Of a DNA stretch of 64,000 bases, positions 1 to 13,299 are shown in pieces. Below the pieces are notes generated by a model. It was not told the origin of the DNA. It saw only the letters and a list, made by a program, of their open reading frames with translations, and did no database searches. Position 1 is the stretch's first letter. Each line of letters begins with the position of its first letter. The stretch is from Halichondria panicea. Taxonomy: Eukaryota; Porifera; Demospongiae; Suberitida; Halichondriidae. The position numbers were made by a program, and so were the translations under genes. Location: NCBI RefSeq assembly GCF_963675165.1, contig NC_087388.1:310001-374000 (forward strand), in the 5' to 3' direction.

Positions 1-1237
1 AGGAGCCCGTTTTTGTCAAAAACAGGCCAAATATAGACTTTGGATTTTAACACATTATATGAAAGGCCCATATCAAAATTGATCAACAGAACTAAAGTTT
101 TGGCCCTTCAAAGTAATCATAAAGTTTTACCTGAGGCCATTTCTCAATGTAGGGGGAGAGCATCTTCAGCTTGTGTTCAACTGATGGCTGGATGATCTTG
201 GGACCCACCACACTACAAGACATACACACTAACAGTTTGAGTTAATTATTAGTTCCTACAATGCACACAACTAACCTACCAGTGGATCCAAATAAAGAAT
301 GGTGTATTAAAATTATTGGTCCCTAAGTGTCCTTTGTTCGGTGGCTCTACTGTACACACACGCCCACTCACCAGCCACACTATATACACACACGCCCACT
401 CACCCAGCCTCCTTCTGTTTCTCCATGTACCGATACAGTTTAGCGTTGCACTGCTGCTCAAACAAATTCACCAAATCCCCAGGTCCGTTAGGAAACAACT
501 CTCTCTCCTCCCCCTCCTCAAACCCTGCCTTCTTTACACCCTCGGCCAGTACTGCGGCAGACCACCCCCCCTCACGAACAAGATAGAGGCATGCTTTCAA
601 GACGGCCACTCTACTGTCCTCCTCTGTCTCGCTCATTAAAGGAGAGCCGTGGGTAGCCGCCTCTGAGTCTGTGTCTGAGTCTGTGTCTGTATCTGAAGAG
701 GGGGTGAGGATCCAGCATGCATTCAGCTACATACATAAGACAAGCTCTGCTAATTTGATACTTACAATTAGCATTAGTTATTGCATCAGCACAGAGTGCA
801 TACCCTCTCAACCACTACTCGATCTCACTACTCTCGCCAGATAATGAGATAATGATACAATAACTAATTTGCTGTTTGCACTGGGACTTCTTCAAACGTG
901 CAACAAACAAACTCTGCACTACAATCCTACAATCGGACGCACGTACATACTGTACGAAAACTACTGGATACTATACTGTAGCCTAGTTGCAGTTGTTACC
1001 ATTTACAGGTCTCACCTGATTCACTGGATGAGCTGCTCTCTTCTGTGCAGCGTCTTATGGTAGTGCTGAAACTAGCCGATAATGGAGCGGAGTAGGTCAG
1101 TGGTCGACCAGACACTGTACACACAGAAAATTAACAATTGTCATTTATTATTATCAAAAATTACCAGTCCCTCTTGCTCTCTGTATAGTACCCCTCCCCA
1201 CGACACAGGCTAGCTTCCACACAGAGGACATTGACAT
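1..1237 (-). CDS. COQ9: COQ9-like ubiquinone biosynthesis protein (3' end outside window)
   Basis: COQ9 is a mitochondrial lipid-binding protein that supports COQ7 in coenzyme Q synthesis. Four coding exons join in phase: 1165-1237, 1016-1114, 404-692 and 131-212; the remaining C-terminal exons lie beyond base 1. The first about 50 residues are rich in R, S and T with almost no acidic residues, as in a mitochondrial presequence. An acidic Asp/Thr linker follows. The COQ9 core is recognisable in exon 3 (a GGWSAAVLAEGVKKAG helix, then FPNGPGDLVNLFEQQCN), and exon 4 carries LKMLSPYIEKWPQ, the family's L-x-P-Y-I-x-x-W-P signature. The start is the ATG at 1237; a second in-frame ATG lies two codons on. 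It is divergent from SNRK with about 240 bp between starts. Bases 1-120 are a dispersed repeat inside the next intron. Confidence 0.85.
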
Positions 1238-1475
1238 TTCTTTATTGTTAATGTTGTTGTGGTCTCCACTTGTAGTTAGTTTAACCGACGATCTTTATCA
1301 AATCTAACATTTCGATATTTTGATTGACTCTTCTGTTTTTCTCCATTCCTTTAAATAGAAGTAGATCCGTGGACGCTCCGCCCACTCTTTTCGCACGATC
1401 ACTGGCTAGTAGATCAACATTGAGCTAGATAGCTAGCTAGCTAGCTGTACTGTAGGTTAGTAATCAAGGCTAAAG
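1238..1475. promoter_or_regulatory. Divergent promoter region COQ9/SNRK
   Basis: About 240 bp separate the ATG of COQ9 (minus) from the ATG of SNRK (plus), so this stretch must hold both 5' UTRs and core promoters. It includes a CTAG-rich tract at about 1421-1446. No TATA box is evident. The call rests on gene geometry only. Confidence 0.45.
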
Positions 1476-4400
1476 ATGTCGAGAAAGATAGCTGGCTTGT
1501 ATGACATGGAGGACACACTTGGCTCCGGCCATTTCGCCGTTGTCAAGAGCGCGCGGCACGTCTTTACGGGCCTCCGGGTGGCGATTAAAGTCATTGATAA
1601 GCACAAACTGGACGAGGTCTCTCGAACGCATCTGTATCAAGAAGTGCGATGTATGAAGCTTGTCACGCACCCTAGCATCATTCGATTGTACGAGGTCATA
1701 GACACACAATCAAAACTGTACCTAATACAAGAGCTAGGGGACGGTGGGGACCTGTACGACTTCGTCATGAAACATCCAAATGGTATAGAAGAAGACTGTG
1801 CTCGGAACATATTCCGCCAGACAGTGTCGGCCATTCAATACTGCCACAAGCTACATGTGGTACATCGAGACCTCAAGCCAGAGAACCTAGTCTTCTGCAC
1901 TGTGCAGGGAGGGATGAATGGACCGCAAGTAAAGCTGACGGATTTTGGTCTATCGCGGACTTTTCTACCGGGAGAAATGATTGAGTCTTCGTGTGGATCG
2001 CTGGAATATTCAGCGCCCGAGATTCTTCTAGGAGACTCGTATGATCCGCCTAAGATTGGTGAGTGCGTGGTATCTCTGAAATCTTTGTAATTAATTTTGT
2101 GTGATTCATACTGTGTTTGTGTGTTTTCATAATTATTGGGTTGTAGTGTGGTGGGGTGATGAGGTCCGACACGAGTATTGAATTAATTAGTCACATGCAG
2201 CAATGACTTTACTGTTGAATTTTGCACGTGACCAAGTCTAATCGAGGTACTCGTGTCGTATCCTCCTCTGCATGGGGTGGAGTTGTACTGTATTTAAGAT
2301 GTTCCCTTCAGTGCTGTATAGTTAGATAGTTGTTGTCGTCAAGTGTTGTTGGGAATGTGCATTCAAAGTCGGCTTGTTTGTAATAACAGATTCGTATAGT
2401 TATGAATATTTCCATTGTGTGGTCAGCATGTATAATTATTATATGTACATTATGTATGTGATAATAGCTGCAAGGTGGATCTAATAACTGTGGATTAGTA
2501 TCTTCTGATTATGTTAGCTGATTTTGCAGTGATAGACTGTACTGGCAATGTTGTTTTCTGCTTGTGTGTCTGATGGTCAACAGTGTACAGTTGAATGTGA
2601 TCGTAGCTCTTTCATCCTGGTCTTTGTGAGGGTTCTGTGTTCAAGAAAGGTCAACTGCCATGTACAACAATCACTTCCTGACTTGACCTCACTTGTGCTA
2701 AAGCCTTTCGAAGTTGGTAGTAGTTACTCTTAGCTTTTCGTACAAGTTTCACTAAGGATACGCAAGTTCATGTCCGCTCAGTGAGGGGCAGATTAAAATA
2801 CAACTTAGTTTCTCTTCTATTGGTGAATTTTACCTGCATGGATGAACGAGTCGGATAATTAATGGACAGCAGTTAAAATGACGGTGTTATTTTATTGGCA
2901 TATCTCTAACCCTTTATTGTGGCATGCCAGATATGTGTGGTACGTTGTGTGTAGTTGTGTGATGTGTCAGTTGTGACGTATGAAATGGTGAAGCTATACA
3001 CAGTGCTAGCTAGAGCCAAGCCTATTATCTGAGGCAAATGGCCAGTTTAGCCCAAAAGGTGTTATTTAAAGTGTGGAATTTGCGATGTTATTATTTTGAA
3101 AGCTATGATGCGTATCATGTCATTCTGCAAACTCACACTATGATTGTTTGTTGTTAGTTTAGAAGGTTAAACAATGGTGTTTGGATTCCATCACCTTGTC
3201 ATCACTCGCCGTGTTTGTGTGCTTGCTCTTCTCTGATTGTGTTAAGTAACTAGGTTAAGTAACTAGTTCACTGTTAAACCTGTTTGTTCTGAGTGCTGCC
3301 ATCATCTAGATTGTAGAAGCACTCAAATAATTATAATGTATATAAGTGCCCCAATATTAGACGATTTCGCCCACCAATAAATTCAGCACCATTTTGTTTA
3401 TGGATAAACAATGGCCTAGCTTGAACTTATTATTTTAAGTAAAACATACTCACTCACACCCCTCACATGTCACATGTCACACACACCCTCACATCTCACA
3501 CACCCTCACAGATGTGTGGAGCCTTGGAGTGATCCTGTTCATGCTCATCACTGGCCGCTCCCCCTTTGCGTATGGGGGGGCGGGGGAAACACTCACTCGT
3601 ATTATGGATGGCAAGTACCTCCTCCCAGGACACGTCTCTGAGATGTGTAGAAAGTGAGTATGAGATATGTGAGATGTGTGTGTGTGGGCGTATTGGTTTA
3701 GTCCGTCATTTAAAGGCAGATTGTGAATACAGTACCATGTGTTTTGTATACTCACAATGGTGGATGCCTTATACCTATCACTGTGTGTATAGGATATCAC
3801 TGTGTGTGTAGTTGTAGTGGAGCTCTATACCTTTATACAGGTGGGTGTAAGCCTATAGCCTATATTGGCCCCCACTCTATGACAACATGTATCTATCATC
3901 AGCTATCAAAGCTGTAGATTTGTGTCAGATTACTTCCTAATTAGAGAGTGTCCATTTTAGGATGATATCTGCATTGTTTCTTAGAGCTCGTGAGAACCCA
4001 CTCATTTCCAGCTGTCTTTGATGTCAACCTTTTACACCCGCCCACACACACACACACACACCACCCACACACATACACACACACACACAGTTTGATAGCT
4101 TCTATGATTGTTGTGGATGCCTCTAAGAGAGCCTCACTGGAGGAAGTATCACGCCATGAATGGCTGCAACAGTGTCTTCCTGAGTGTCTTCCTGAGCACA
4201 CCCCGGAACAGGACTTGCCAGACATTGCAATCCCAGAGTTGCCAGAATCAGACGTGGAACTAATACTGCTCAGAATGGAAGAGGGAGGTTACGGCACACC
4301 CCCGGATGTACTCAGGTGCTTATAGCAACAGCTCTAATTAGCCGTAGTATAATAGTAATTATGTACATGCTGTTATTATGGGCTGCCTTTACAGTAGTGT

Positions 4401-6426
4401 CCAGAATAGTTGTAATAGATCGTGTGCTATAGACATGTTAGAGAAATGTCTGCCCCCCCCCCCCCTCCCCCTCCCGTAGCTACTACAGTTCTGGGAAGTG
4501 GTTGTCGTGTGTGTGTGTGAGAGTGTGTGAATGTATTGCTGGAATTGGATGCTAATTCTATTCAGGAGTGCATGAATAACTGTACATATGTGTGTAAATG
4601 TATGCATGAGTGAAGCTGTATCATGTAATAATAGGCGGCTGTAATTACATCTGTTCTGGTAACCAAGTGATTGAGTGTCCGTTTTCTCACAGACTCATCA
4701 AAGAGAAGCCATATGGTAGCACCTCCGCCACTTTCTATCTGCTAGCTGAGGCGGAACGTCACCGGAGGATGCACTACCCCACCACGCCCACACGCTCACG
4801 CAAGGTCTCCATGCCTGTTGGACCACGACCTCTACTCTTTCAAAATACCACTACCAAGTGAGTCATAGCACATTTTGTATCAGTATAATTATCCCTCCCC
4901 TCCCTCCCCCCCTCCCCCCCCTCCGTTAGTCTGATGCTGTGTAGATATACATTGTTCCTGTGTGAGACTTTGACCTCCTTGTACATAATAAATATTGTCA
5001 AGCTGTACTGCCAAATGATTATTGTTAGCGACTTTGAAATTCATGACTTGTATATAATTATAAGACTAATCATACTGTAACAATGTACACACGTACACAA
5101 TACGTAATCATGCTACCCCCCTACCCCCCTACCCCCCACAGCTCCCTCCCCTTCACTTCCCTCCCCTCCCCACAACGTCACGGCTCAGCAGAGTCTGGGA
5201 TACTGCAACCACGACGTCAACCATCAGAGGAAATACGACGCTTCAGTGATGATGTCAACACTACTTCCCTCGTGGGTACGCCCAATAAATCGTTGTCCCG
5301 GACACCACTCACCCCTCGGGTAGTAAACTCTCCTCTCAGTAACACATTTAGTGCTTCACAGTCCGGAGTCTATCATAGCCCCACCCCCGCATTCCCGATC
5401 AAAGTACAGCCAATATCCGAAGACGATCTAGAGGATCAACAAGTGCCCACCTCCTCCAACTTGTTAACAGACACACCCACTATACTCATGGAGAATATGG
5501 ATCACAACAGTCATCTCTACTGCAATCGACAGTTGTCTACATTCGAGGAGGAAAGTGAAACTGAAAGCATCTCCGACAACAGGTGTGGACGTACGACCTC
5601 TGAAAGCCCCGCCCACAGCAGCCCGGGTCACCCACGGATACGCTCCCGACAGCTATCAACTTCACGATCTTCCCCACACCTCCTCTGCTCTATCAGCAAG
5701 TCCGATATTAGTGATGACGAACCAGAAGACGAAGATGACATCGTTGAACTGATGACCACCTCCGGACGATTTCCCAGCAGGAGTGGGACTTTCCCTCGCG
5801 TCTCCCCAAGCCACTCCCCCCTCTTAACGAGCAGGAGGTCCCCCACACACTATCTAACGGGCAGCTCTGATGACGAGGTGGCCAATGTGTTTGATCATTC
5901 ACGCAGACATCGAAGCAAGAGATTGTCATATCGAAAGCCAAATCGAAAGAAGCTCGTAAAAGTGGACAGTGTTAGTTCCGACGATGGAGCCGGTAGCGAT
6001 AATAATGTCAAAGCGCGAATGTCAAGGAAACAAAGACTACTAGTTATTCGTCATCACAAATCCCTACCATCGACTTCCAACGATGGCCACACTTCCGAGA
6101 GTTTAAACGACCTTTTGGAGAATTTTAGACGCCAGAGAAGTGGCTCTGTCCGTAGCAACAGTTCCCTTAGCGACGGTATCCCAGCTTCGGGAGATCGAGA
6201 TATGAATGAACTGGCCAATTCTCTCGTATCCGAATTTAAACTGAGTGACGACGATTTCACGGGCGCGAGTGTCGAGGTTGCCATGGAGACTGAGAGAGGA
6301 TTGACCAATGGGAGTGATCAGAACAATATGAGTAGAGACAGTAGTCCCAGTAGTGGCGGTGGTGGCGGCAAGAGAACTGGAGGCGCCACAACCACCCTCA
6401 GATCTGTGTTATGCTCTATTCTGTGA
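1476..6426 (+). CDS. SNRK: SNF-related serine/threonine kinase
   Basis: An AMPK-family protein kinase of 799 residues (human SNRK is 765). Five exons join in phase: 1476-2058, 3512-3653, 4091-4315, 4693-4857, 5142-6426. The kinase domain shows the glycine loop GSGHFAVV (about 16-23), the ATP lysine K38 in [13 protein letters not shown] (130-137), DFG (156-158) and [11 protein letters not shown] in the activation segment. The stretch [23 protein letters not shown] and [16 protein letters not shown] is typical of SNRK rather than other AMPK relatives. Exon 4 encodes the UBA-like segment ([13 protein letters not shown]). The long last exon is a Ser/Arg/acidic low-complexity tail, as in SNRK. Exon 3 is preceded by a (CA)n tract that forms the acceptor. 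Intron 1 (1.45 kb) contains no gene. Confidence 0.93.
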
Positions 6427-6955
6427 TCCATAATAATTATTATTATTATTTATGAGAATTTTGTGTATTATTTAGTTTTTGTACACTAGCAAGCTCCCAG
6501 TGTGTGCGCTTCAGTATCATATTATTTCATCACTTTTTTTTATGATTGTGTCGTTAAAATTCTTGAGAAAATTCTTGCTGCACAGAAGTATTATAGTATA
6601 CTATGGCCTGTAATTATACTAGTGTTAAATTAGCATTACGTTACAATAGAGGAGAAACGGCTTGGGGAATGTTCAACCTATATAATTATAACGTTACAAT
6701 AGAAAAAAGTCGGGCCGGGATCAACAATTATTTTACTGGCTTCATCATAATAATAATATAAAAATCAACAGAGAAGCATCGATGAAATACGAGACAGTCA
6801 GATCTAGATGAGTAATTATGCAGCATAAACATTAAATCTATAGTAGCTATTAATCTAGTATAATTATACAGTGATTCAAACACACACAAGCATAACGTTA
6901 GTTCATACAAGTACATGCAAGCAGTTTATGTTACAAGATGTTACAAGAGGCAGGT

Positions 6956-9900
6956 TCAATTCTTGTCTGCATTATAGACACCCTCCTCCACAGAACTTGC
7001 AAAACTGCCACTATTAAAACTTCCTGACACCCACGACTCCTGTCGCTCTTCATCAAGCTCCGCCCCCCTCTCGTCAACGAGCTCCACCTCAGGAGGTGCT
7101 CTAGGCCGCAACACGTCTGCAAGAACCAGAGTAGGTGGGGACTGGATCTTGGATGTATTCTTGGATCGTCTAGCACCACAGAGGCAGCAGCAAGCTAGCA
7201 GAGCTATTACTAGAGAGAGCACTGCTCCCGCAACTGTGTGTGTGTGTGTGTGTGTGTGTATACATTCACCGTCAGGCCTGTGCATGTGCGAGCTCAAACT
7301 AAATGTGTATAAACAGGTAAGGAAAACATAATTATAGCCCCACGCTTTTTTTCAGAAAATGGACTATTTGGGCACGAAATAAATTATTGATCTAAGCACA
7401 CCATAATTATTGTCAACCTATCAAAGTGCTACTAAACAAAATAATTTTTTCGGAAATCGGACACTCGCAACACAAGTTATGGCCTCTCGAACATAGCTAT
7501 GAAAACAAGCCTGATTTGGAAAAAGCGCCCACTTATAGCCCACGCTTTTTTTCAGAAAATGGACTATTTGGGCACGAAATAAATTATTGATCTAACCACA
7601 CCATATTGTCAACCTATCAAAGTGCTACTAAACAAAATAATTTTTTCGGAAATAGGACACTCGCAACACAAGTTATGGCCTCTCGAACATAGCTACGAAA
7701 ACAGGCCTGATTTGGAAAAAGCGCCCACTTATAGCCCACACTTTTTTTCAGAAAATGGACTATTTGGGCACGAAATAAATTATTGATCTAACCACACCAT
7801 ATTGTCAACCTATCAAAGTGCTACTAAACAAAATAATTTTTTCGGAAATCGGACACTCGCAACACAAGTTATGGTCTCTCGAACATAGCTACGAAAACAA
7901 GCCTGATTTGGAAAAAGCGCCCACTTATAGCCCACGCTTTTTTTCAGAAAATGGACTATTTGGGCACGAAATAAATTATTGATCTAAGCACATACGCAAC
8001 TTTCCATTTCCATTTTTGCTTACTCAAAATGCCAGCTAGAACCCGGACAACTGTAGGCAGTATGTAGGCTGCACTCAATCCATTGTCGAGAAGGAAGTCC
8101 ACAAACTGCTGAGTGAGCACTGTTCTCTGGAGGGCATTAAGAGTTTGTAATTAATGCTTACCACTGATTTACCCACTTATACTGCATGCAGTCAAGTGCA
8201 CGTACAACTACTGTGTAACAGTGGAACTGAACCCCTCATATAATAATTATAAAGACCAGGGCCCAAAATTAATGTGTAACAAGCAACCTCTCAACAAAGC
8301 AACCCCTCAACAAAGGCCGCTTCTGTTACAATGGCCATAACTTTTTTCAGCAAAGGTGTCCATTACAAAGAGGTTTAACTGTACCGTGCAATGTCTGGGT
8401 GGCAGTGCTTGTAATGCAACTATAATAAATTATATAGTCAAGATTACGCATGATACCTGGCTAATGTACAGCACTGGGAGGTAGAGAGTTCCATCGATAT
8501 TCTCTAGTTGCCTGCAAAAGTAATCATGTAGTTAGTTACAGAGAGGCTTTGCACATTGACTATAATAATTATGCTTGTTTCTTAGATTACACCAACACAT
8601 GCACACAACTCTGTGTACTCTACCAACTAGTACAACTCACTCAAAGTTATCATGTAGTTAGCAATAATATACAGAGTCGAGGCTTGTTTCTTACTTCACA
8701 ACTCTATGTACTCTACCAACTAGTATACTTACTCAAAGTTATCAGTCTGGTTGACTTGTACGTTAATCTGCAGCTGCACGTTGAGCATGACATTGGCCCC
8801 CGTGAGTGGTTCCACATCAATGAATGAGTCGTGTTCTTCTCTGTTTGGCTGGAGTCCGTCCACCTTCTCCCTAAGCATAGGATCTCCGTCCAGGAAGTGA
8901 GGTTTGCTGCCAAAAATTGGAACTACAGGTTCCTGAGTTGGTCCGAGGAAGAACATACCGTCAGGACACCAGGACCCCCAGCGAGCATTTGCAGGGTTCG
9001 TGAACGCACTCTCAAACGTTGAGTTTATTATTCGATATCGGTACGCTTCAATTCCATCGTCATCAACAGTCTCAGTGTAGACCAACTGAACCGAACGTAC
9101 AGCATCGTCCAAAAATATCTCCAAATCATCTCCTGGCTCCAGAAACGGTCCAAACACCAGCCCTTCAGTTCCGTTGATATCGTTGGCCCCCATTTCGTTT
9201 GGCCATACATCCAGCCTGCCATTGTTACCTTGCCATTGAACGTACTGACCTATAGCCTCAAGATCACCAACTCCCGTTTGCACGACACTAGGAAGAGAGT
9301 TGCCTGCCGTATTATTGCCGTTGATGGAGACAAAAGGAGTGGGTATGTTTTGACCGGCTATACTCAGGGCAAAGTTTGAGCTAAGTTCTTGTAAGAGTTC
9401 GTCAGTGTATTCGAATGCCAATTGAGTAGGAGGTAGGCAGGTGAACAAACGAGCGTTGGTGTCGTCAAATATGTTATTGATAATTCTCGGGCCAATGGCG
9501 CTGATCAAAGCTCCTTGATCTTCTTGTTCCAACTGTGCTACTGCAGCCTGCACACGATTATAAGCACGTCATAAGAGACGATTGGGAGGAGGAGGATACA
9601 CGCATATCCATTTTTGTTTGTGTTGTACAGGGTAGTAATGTATTCAGAGTATTAGCTATACAAGTGTTTGAGTTTGGGACTGAAAATTTGGAATAGGATC
9701 GTACACTAAGCAAAGATAAATCTGGTCTTAAATTTAAACCGTTTGTGTTTATACCTTCACTAAACAAGCACTCACCACTAACGGTATGTTGACGGTGCAG
9801 ATGGTATCTCTCTCCGACAGTCCCTCGCCAGTTGTCTCTTGATTGAAGTGGAACAGCCGTGTCTGGTTGTATGTAAGCAGCGAGCCATCTTGGGAAATAC

Positions 9901-11056
9901 TGAGCAGTGTCTTCTCTCTTGTTTCCCTATACAGTAGATGATCATTATCATAACGTGCAGCTATAATGTATACTGCTGGTAAAGAGTGTGCCAACTTCAG
10001 AAAGTGATACTAAACAGGGCTCTAGGTATTAAACAGAGGACTTCCTGACACTGAATGGCTGGCCAAATTATAAGGAAGACTCCTCAATCTTGGCTTAGTG
10101 ACTAGACAAACCATCCTGTCTATGTTCAGATCATATATTAATAGTTATACTTATTATCTAAACGTATACAGGACAGTGATTCCCTTTTGCCCTATTATCC
10201 ATTATGTAATCTGGGATCAGAAAAAGGATACAGTCCAGCCTGTATCAGTCTGTGATATTCCCCTCACCTGTAACTGTACGGACCAATCTCCACCAGCTGA
10301 GGCTTTGCTCCTTGTTCAAACTCAACAGGGTTGCTCAGATTGAAGAAGAAGATGTCCTTGAAGACAGGAACGCTGGGGCTCAGCAACTGTTGAAATGTTG
10401 CACTCCCTTCTTGAATAACTACTCTCTAGATAAGGGTAAATTAAGGGATGACAACATGCATACAGAGTTGCCAACCACATTTTCATGTGACTCTGTCTTC
10501 CTAAGGCAATAAAGTGTACATACATTGAATGGTTAATGCTTACAAATAATAGTCTGATTCTAATCGCGTCACATTGTTGACGATTTCCAGTTTGTAAGGA
10601 GAGCTATAATTATAATACTTTAACGAATGCGTACACGTACTATCTATCGGGTTTAGAATACAAGGCTAAACGATTGCGAATGACACTGTACAAGCCTGAC
10701 TCTATTTCTAACTATTGCAAATTGCATGCAAAGCATGGGAAATTGCATGCTCATGATCACTGTTCGTGTTTCTTTCAATTGGAATGATGCGAAAATTCAC
10801 AATTTGCAATCGAAAGAACATGGCATTCAAAACCCAATATACAGTACCCAACCTTGTATTTAAATTCACAAATAGATTAGTACCTGCATGAATTATTATC
10901 AGTTACCTCTTCCACTTGCTGCCTGAGAACCATAGGAAAGAGGAGGAGCAGAGACACTGAGACTCCCACCAGCAGCACTGCTATAAGAGGGCAGCTGCCA
11001 ATCATGCAGCCAAGGCAACATGTACATCTCTTGGATTTGAGACTGGAGGACCTCAT
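6956..11056 (-). CDS. CD36/SR-B family scavenger receptor
   Basis: A two-pass membrane receptor of the CD36/SCARB/LIMP-2 family (lipid or lipoprotein uptake and lysosomal sorting are the known family roles), 569 residues. Seven exons join in phase: 10907-11056, 10268-10425, 9776-9926, 8733-9547, 8457-8511, 8024-8126, 6956-7233. The N-terminus has a Cys cluster (CTCCLGC) and a TM helix (LIAVLLVGVSVSLLLLF). The ectodomain has several N-x-S/T sites and the family core (WCPDGMFFLGPTQEPVVPIF, SKPHFLDGDP, LNVQLQINVQV). A second TM ends in ACCCLCG, likely palmitoylated, followed by an acidic cytosolic tail of about 70 residues, longer than in CD36. The orthologue within the family cannot be assigned. 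The last intron holds a 200-bp tandem repeat. Confidence 0.9.
7335..7985. repeat. Tandem repeat, about 197-200 bp unit, 3.3 copies
   Basis: Units begin at 7335, 7535, 7732 and 7928, each opening with TAGCCC(C)ACGC followed by a T-run and running through a block containing GGACACTCGCAACACAAG. Copies differ at only a few bases. The array fills the last intron of the CD36-family gene. A related fragment (revcomp AGCCCACGC with a T-run) appears near 51230, so the unit belongs to a dispersed family. Confidence 0.9.
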
Positions 11057-11809
11057 ATTTTGAGCGAGTAACTAGTTCTTCTTCTGCAGTTGTGCTGTGC
11101 ATGGGGCTCCTTATGAACTCTTTGTACTGCAATTGATGGGTTAGTGCGCATGCGCATAACAGGGTGTCACTATTTGTAGCACTTTCCATTATCCGCGAGT
11201 ACAAATTTGTTACGATTTTACTATGACTAATGAGTCTGGGGACCAAACCTATTTTCGGGGGCAAAATCAAGGAGAGTCAAGAATAATTTTCTCACTACTC
11301 AGAATCACTAATAACAGTTCCTAATGTGAACTCTTGTTAACATCATAATGCATTAATTAATGAGTTTAACAGTTTTGTTGAAGCTCTCACACTTACGCCT
11401 CTCTTTGATAAAATCAAGGAGATAATTATGTCTCAGCCCTATAGTTAATACCTAATTAACATGCATAATGCATTAATTATGAGTTTAACAAGCTCGAACA
11501 GTCTCCACACTTTCAGCATGCAATTATGCCTCACTGCCCTGTTGCCGATTGTAGCGACTGGAAAAGTACATAAGTACAGGTATCACCGGCCTATAATTGT
11601 AGATAATCACGATCCACTCACAAAATCATGCGCAAACTTACAAACCTTGATGCCATTACGGTATACCAGCATGCGCAACGTCAAAATGGCAATGGTCATA
11701 ATCATAAAAACAAAATGATGATAAATAATACATGCTAGTCCTGTACATGTATATATTAGCTGAGACATGCACTAGATACTATACTATACTATACTATAAT
11801 TATAGCTGT

Positions 11810-12559
11810 TCATATCTCTGTAACAGCTCCCAACTGAGACTCTGCATACTTGTTGTCAGCCGTGGCTTCCAGTTCTTTGGACAGAGGATTAGTCCCGGTA
11901 ACATACTCAGCTTCAACAGGTTTCTGAGACATAGCACTGTTCCTGGCCACCATGACAATTAACACAACAATGAGGGCAATGAGCAGTAGAGCCAAAGAGA
12001 AGGCTACTACTCCTCCCACTGCAGCACCGATAATGACCGCTTGTATTGCGGCATTGTCCACCGGTTTGGAGGTGGATGGGAACGAGGGAAGGGAAACAGT
12101 AGGAACAAAGGGAACAGTAAAATCGAAACCGATGGTTGAGGCAGGCGATGAAGGGGGTGTGGTTGAGGCAGGCGGTGAAGGGGGTGTGGTTGTAAGGGGT
12201 GTGGTTGAGGCAGGCGATGAAGGGGGTGTGGTTGAGGCAGGCGGTGAAGGGGGTGTGGTTGTAAGGGGTGTGGTTGAGGCAGGCGGTGAAGGGGGTGTGG
12301 TTGTAAGGGGTGTGGTTGAGGCAGGCGATGAAGGGGGTGTGGTTGTAAGGGGTGTGGTTGAGGGGGTAGTACTTGGGGTAGTACTTGGGTTCGTAGGCTC
12401 TGTAGCTAGAGGAAAATGATAATAGAGAACACTCATTGGCAGGAATGCATGTACAGGCCTCAGGATAGATTCATGCAATGAAATGATGTAATGAGAGCAC
12501 TTACTAATTGGGGCGTCCATGACTTGTATTCTCCAGCCGAGGTTCTTGTGAGTGGCACA
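11810..12559 (-). CDS. Mucin-like stalk, TM and cytoplasmic tail exons of a Skeletor-like protein
   Basis: Two exons, 12505-12559 and 11810-12405. The first begins exactly at the same place and phase as the last exon of the neighbouring Skeletor-like genes and encodes CATHKNLGWRIQV, versus CATHKNLGWRIRV there. It then splices into a Thr/Pro/Ser mucin-like stalk of about 80 residues, a strong TM helix (about 24 residues rich in A, V, I, L) and a tail of about 50 residues ending in AVTEI. No upstream exons (DM13, DOMON) are found between 12560 and 14174, although the assembly gap lies there. Either this is an alternative 3' end for the Skeletor-like gene at 14175-17605 on the same strand, or the remnant of a third paralogue. 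A PDZ-type ending is possible but not shown. Confidence 0.6.
   Translation of the reverse strand, partial: CATHKNLGWRIQVMDAPISKCSHYIISLHESILRPVHAFLPMSVLYYHFPLATEPTNPSTTPSTTPSTTPLTTTPPSSPASTTPLTTTPPSPPASTTPLTTTPPSPPASTTPPSSPASTTPLTTTPPSPPASTTPPSSPASTIGFDFTVPFVPTVSLPSFPSTSKPVDNAAIQAVIIGAAVGGVVAFSLALLLIALIVVLIVMVARNSAMSQKPVEAEYVTGTNPLSKELEATADNKYAESQLGAVTEI
12125..12405. repeat. Coding minisatellite (Thr/Pro/Ser stalk)
   Basis: On the plus strand the motif GGTGTGGTTGAGGCAGGCG recurs many times, interleaved with GGTGTGGTTGTAAGG. It encodes alternating STTPPSSPA and STTPLTTTPPSPPA units on the minus strand. The repeat keeps the reading frame. Copy number is likely polymorphic. Confidence 0.85.
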
Positions 12560-13099
12560 CTATAGCAACAAAGCATATAATTAGTATGACATCTTCATAG
12601 ATAATTATTATTATTTTAGCATAGCAAATAGTAATTAGAGTAAGTAACCCATCTTCGCCAGGCACCTATAATTGGCGGCTATTGCACGAAGCACAAGACA
12701 ATTTTGCACAAAACTAACTACATGGATCTACAGATGGGTAAGAAAGTAACAGCTCCCCAAAATTTGGAAAGAATAACTTGCTTGCGGACGGAATGGTGGT
12801 CATGAGAAGTGAGCTGCCGAATGTATCGATAATCGTCAGTGAGACACTTATCTCCGTCTTTGCACGCTTACCAAGCACTGAAACTACCAACACTAAACAA
12901 TGCTTCTTGGCACAACTCTAACTAGTGAGCACTACTTGCAGGCAAAGCAGCGTTAGCTGCAGATCGAGCCCCACCCAGCTAGGCATGACAAAAATTTTGC
13001 AAAAAATAGTGCTGATTCAGCAATAATTGTGCACATATCTTCAGGGCGGCCTGCAATCGAGGCTAATCCCAGTTTAATTTGCCACAATTATTGCTGAAT

Positions 13100-13299
13100 N
13101 NNNNNNNNNNNNNNNNNNNNNNNNNNNNNNNNNNNNNNNNNNNNNNNNNNNNNNNNNNNNNNNNNNNNNNNNNNNNNNNNNNNNNNNNNNNNNNNNNNNN
13201 NNNNNNNNNNNNNNNNNNNNNNNNNNNNNNNNNNNNNNNNNNNNNNNNNNNNNNNNNNNNNNNNNNNNNNNNNNNNNNNNNNNNNNNNNNNNNNNNNNN
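13100..13299. other. Assembly gap (200 N)
   Basis: A run of exactly 200 N, probably a default-size scaffold gap. The left edge reads CACAATTATTGCTGAAT (13082-13098), the reverse complement of ATTCAGCAATAATTGTG at about 13015-13031. The gap therefore sits against a fold-back sequence that may have broken the assembly. Confidence 0.98.

Noticed and set aside
11952-12419. Plus-strand Gly/Val-rich frame of 155 codons
   Set aside because: Antisense shadow of the Thr/Pro/Ser repeat, which continues in phase into a TM segment on the minus strand.
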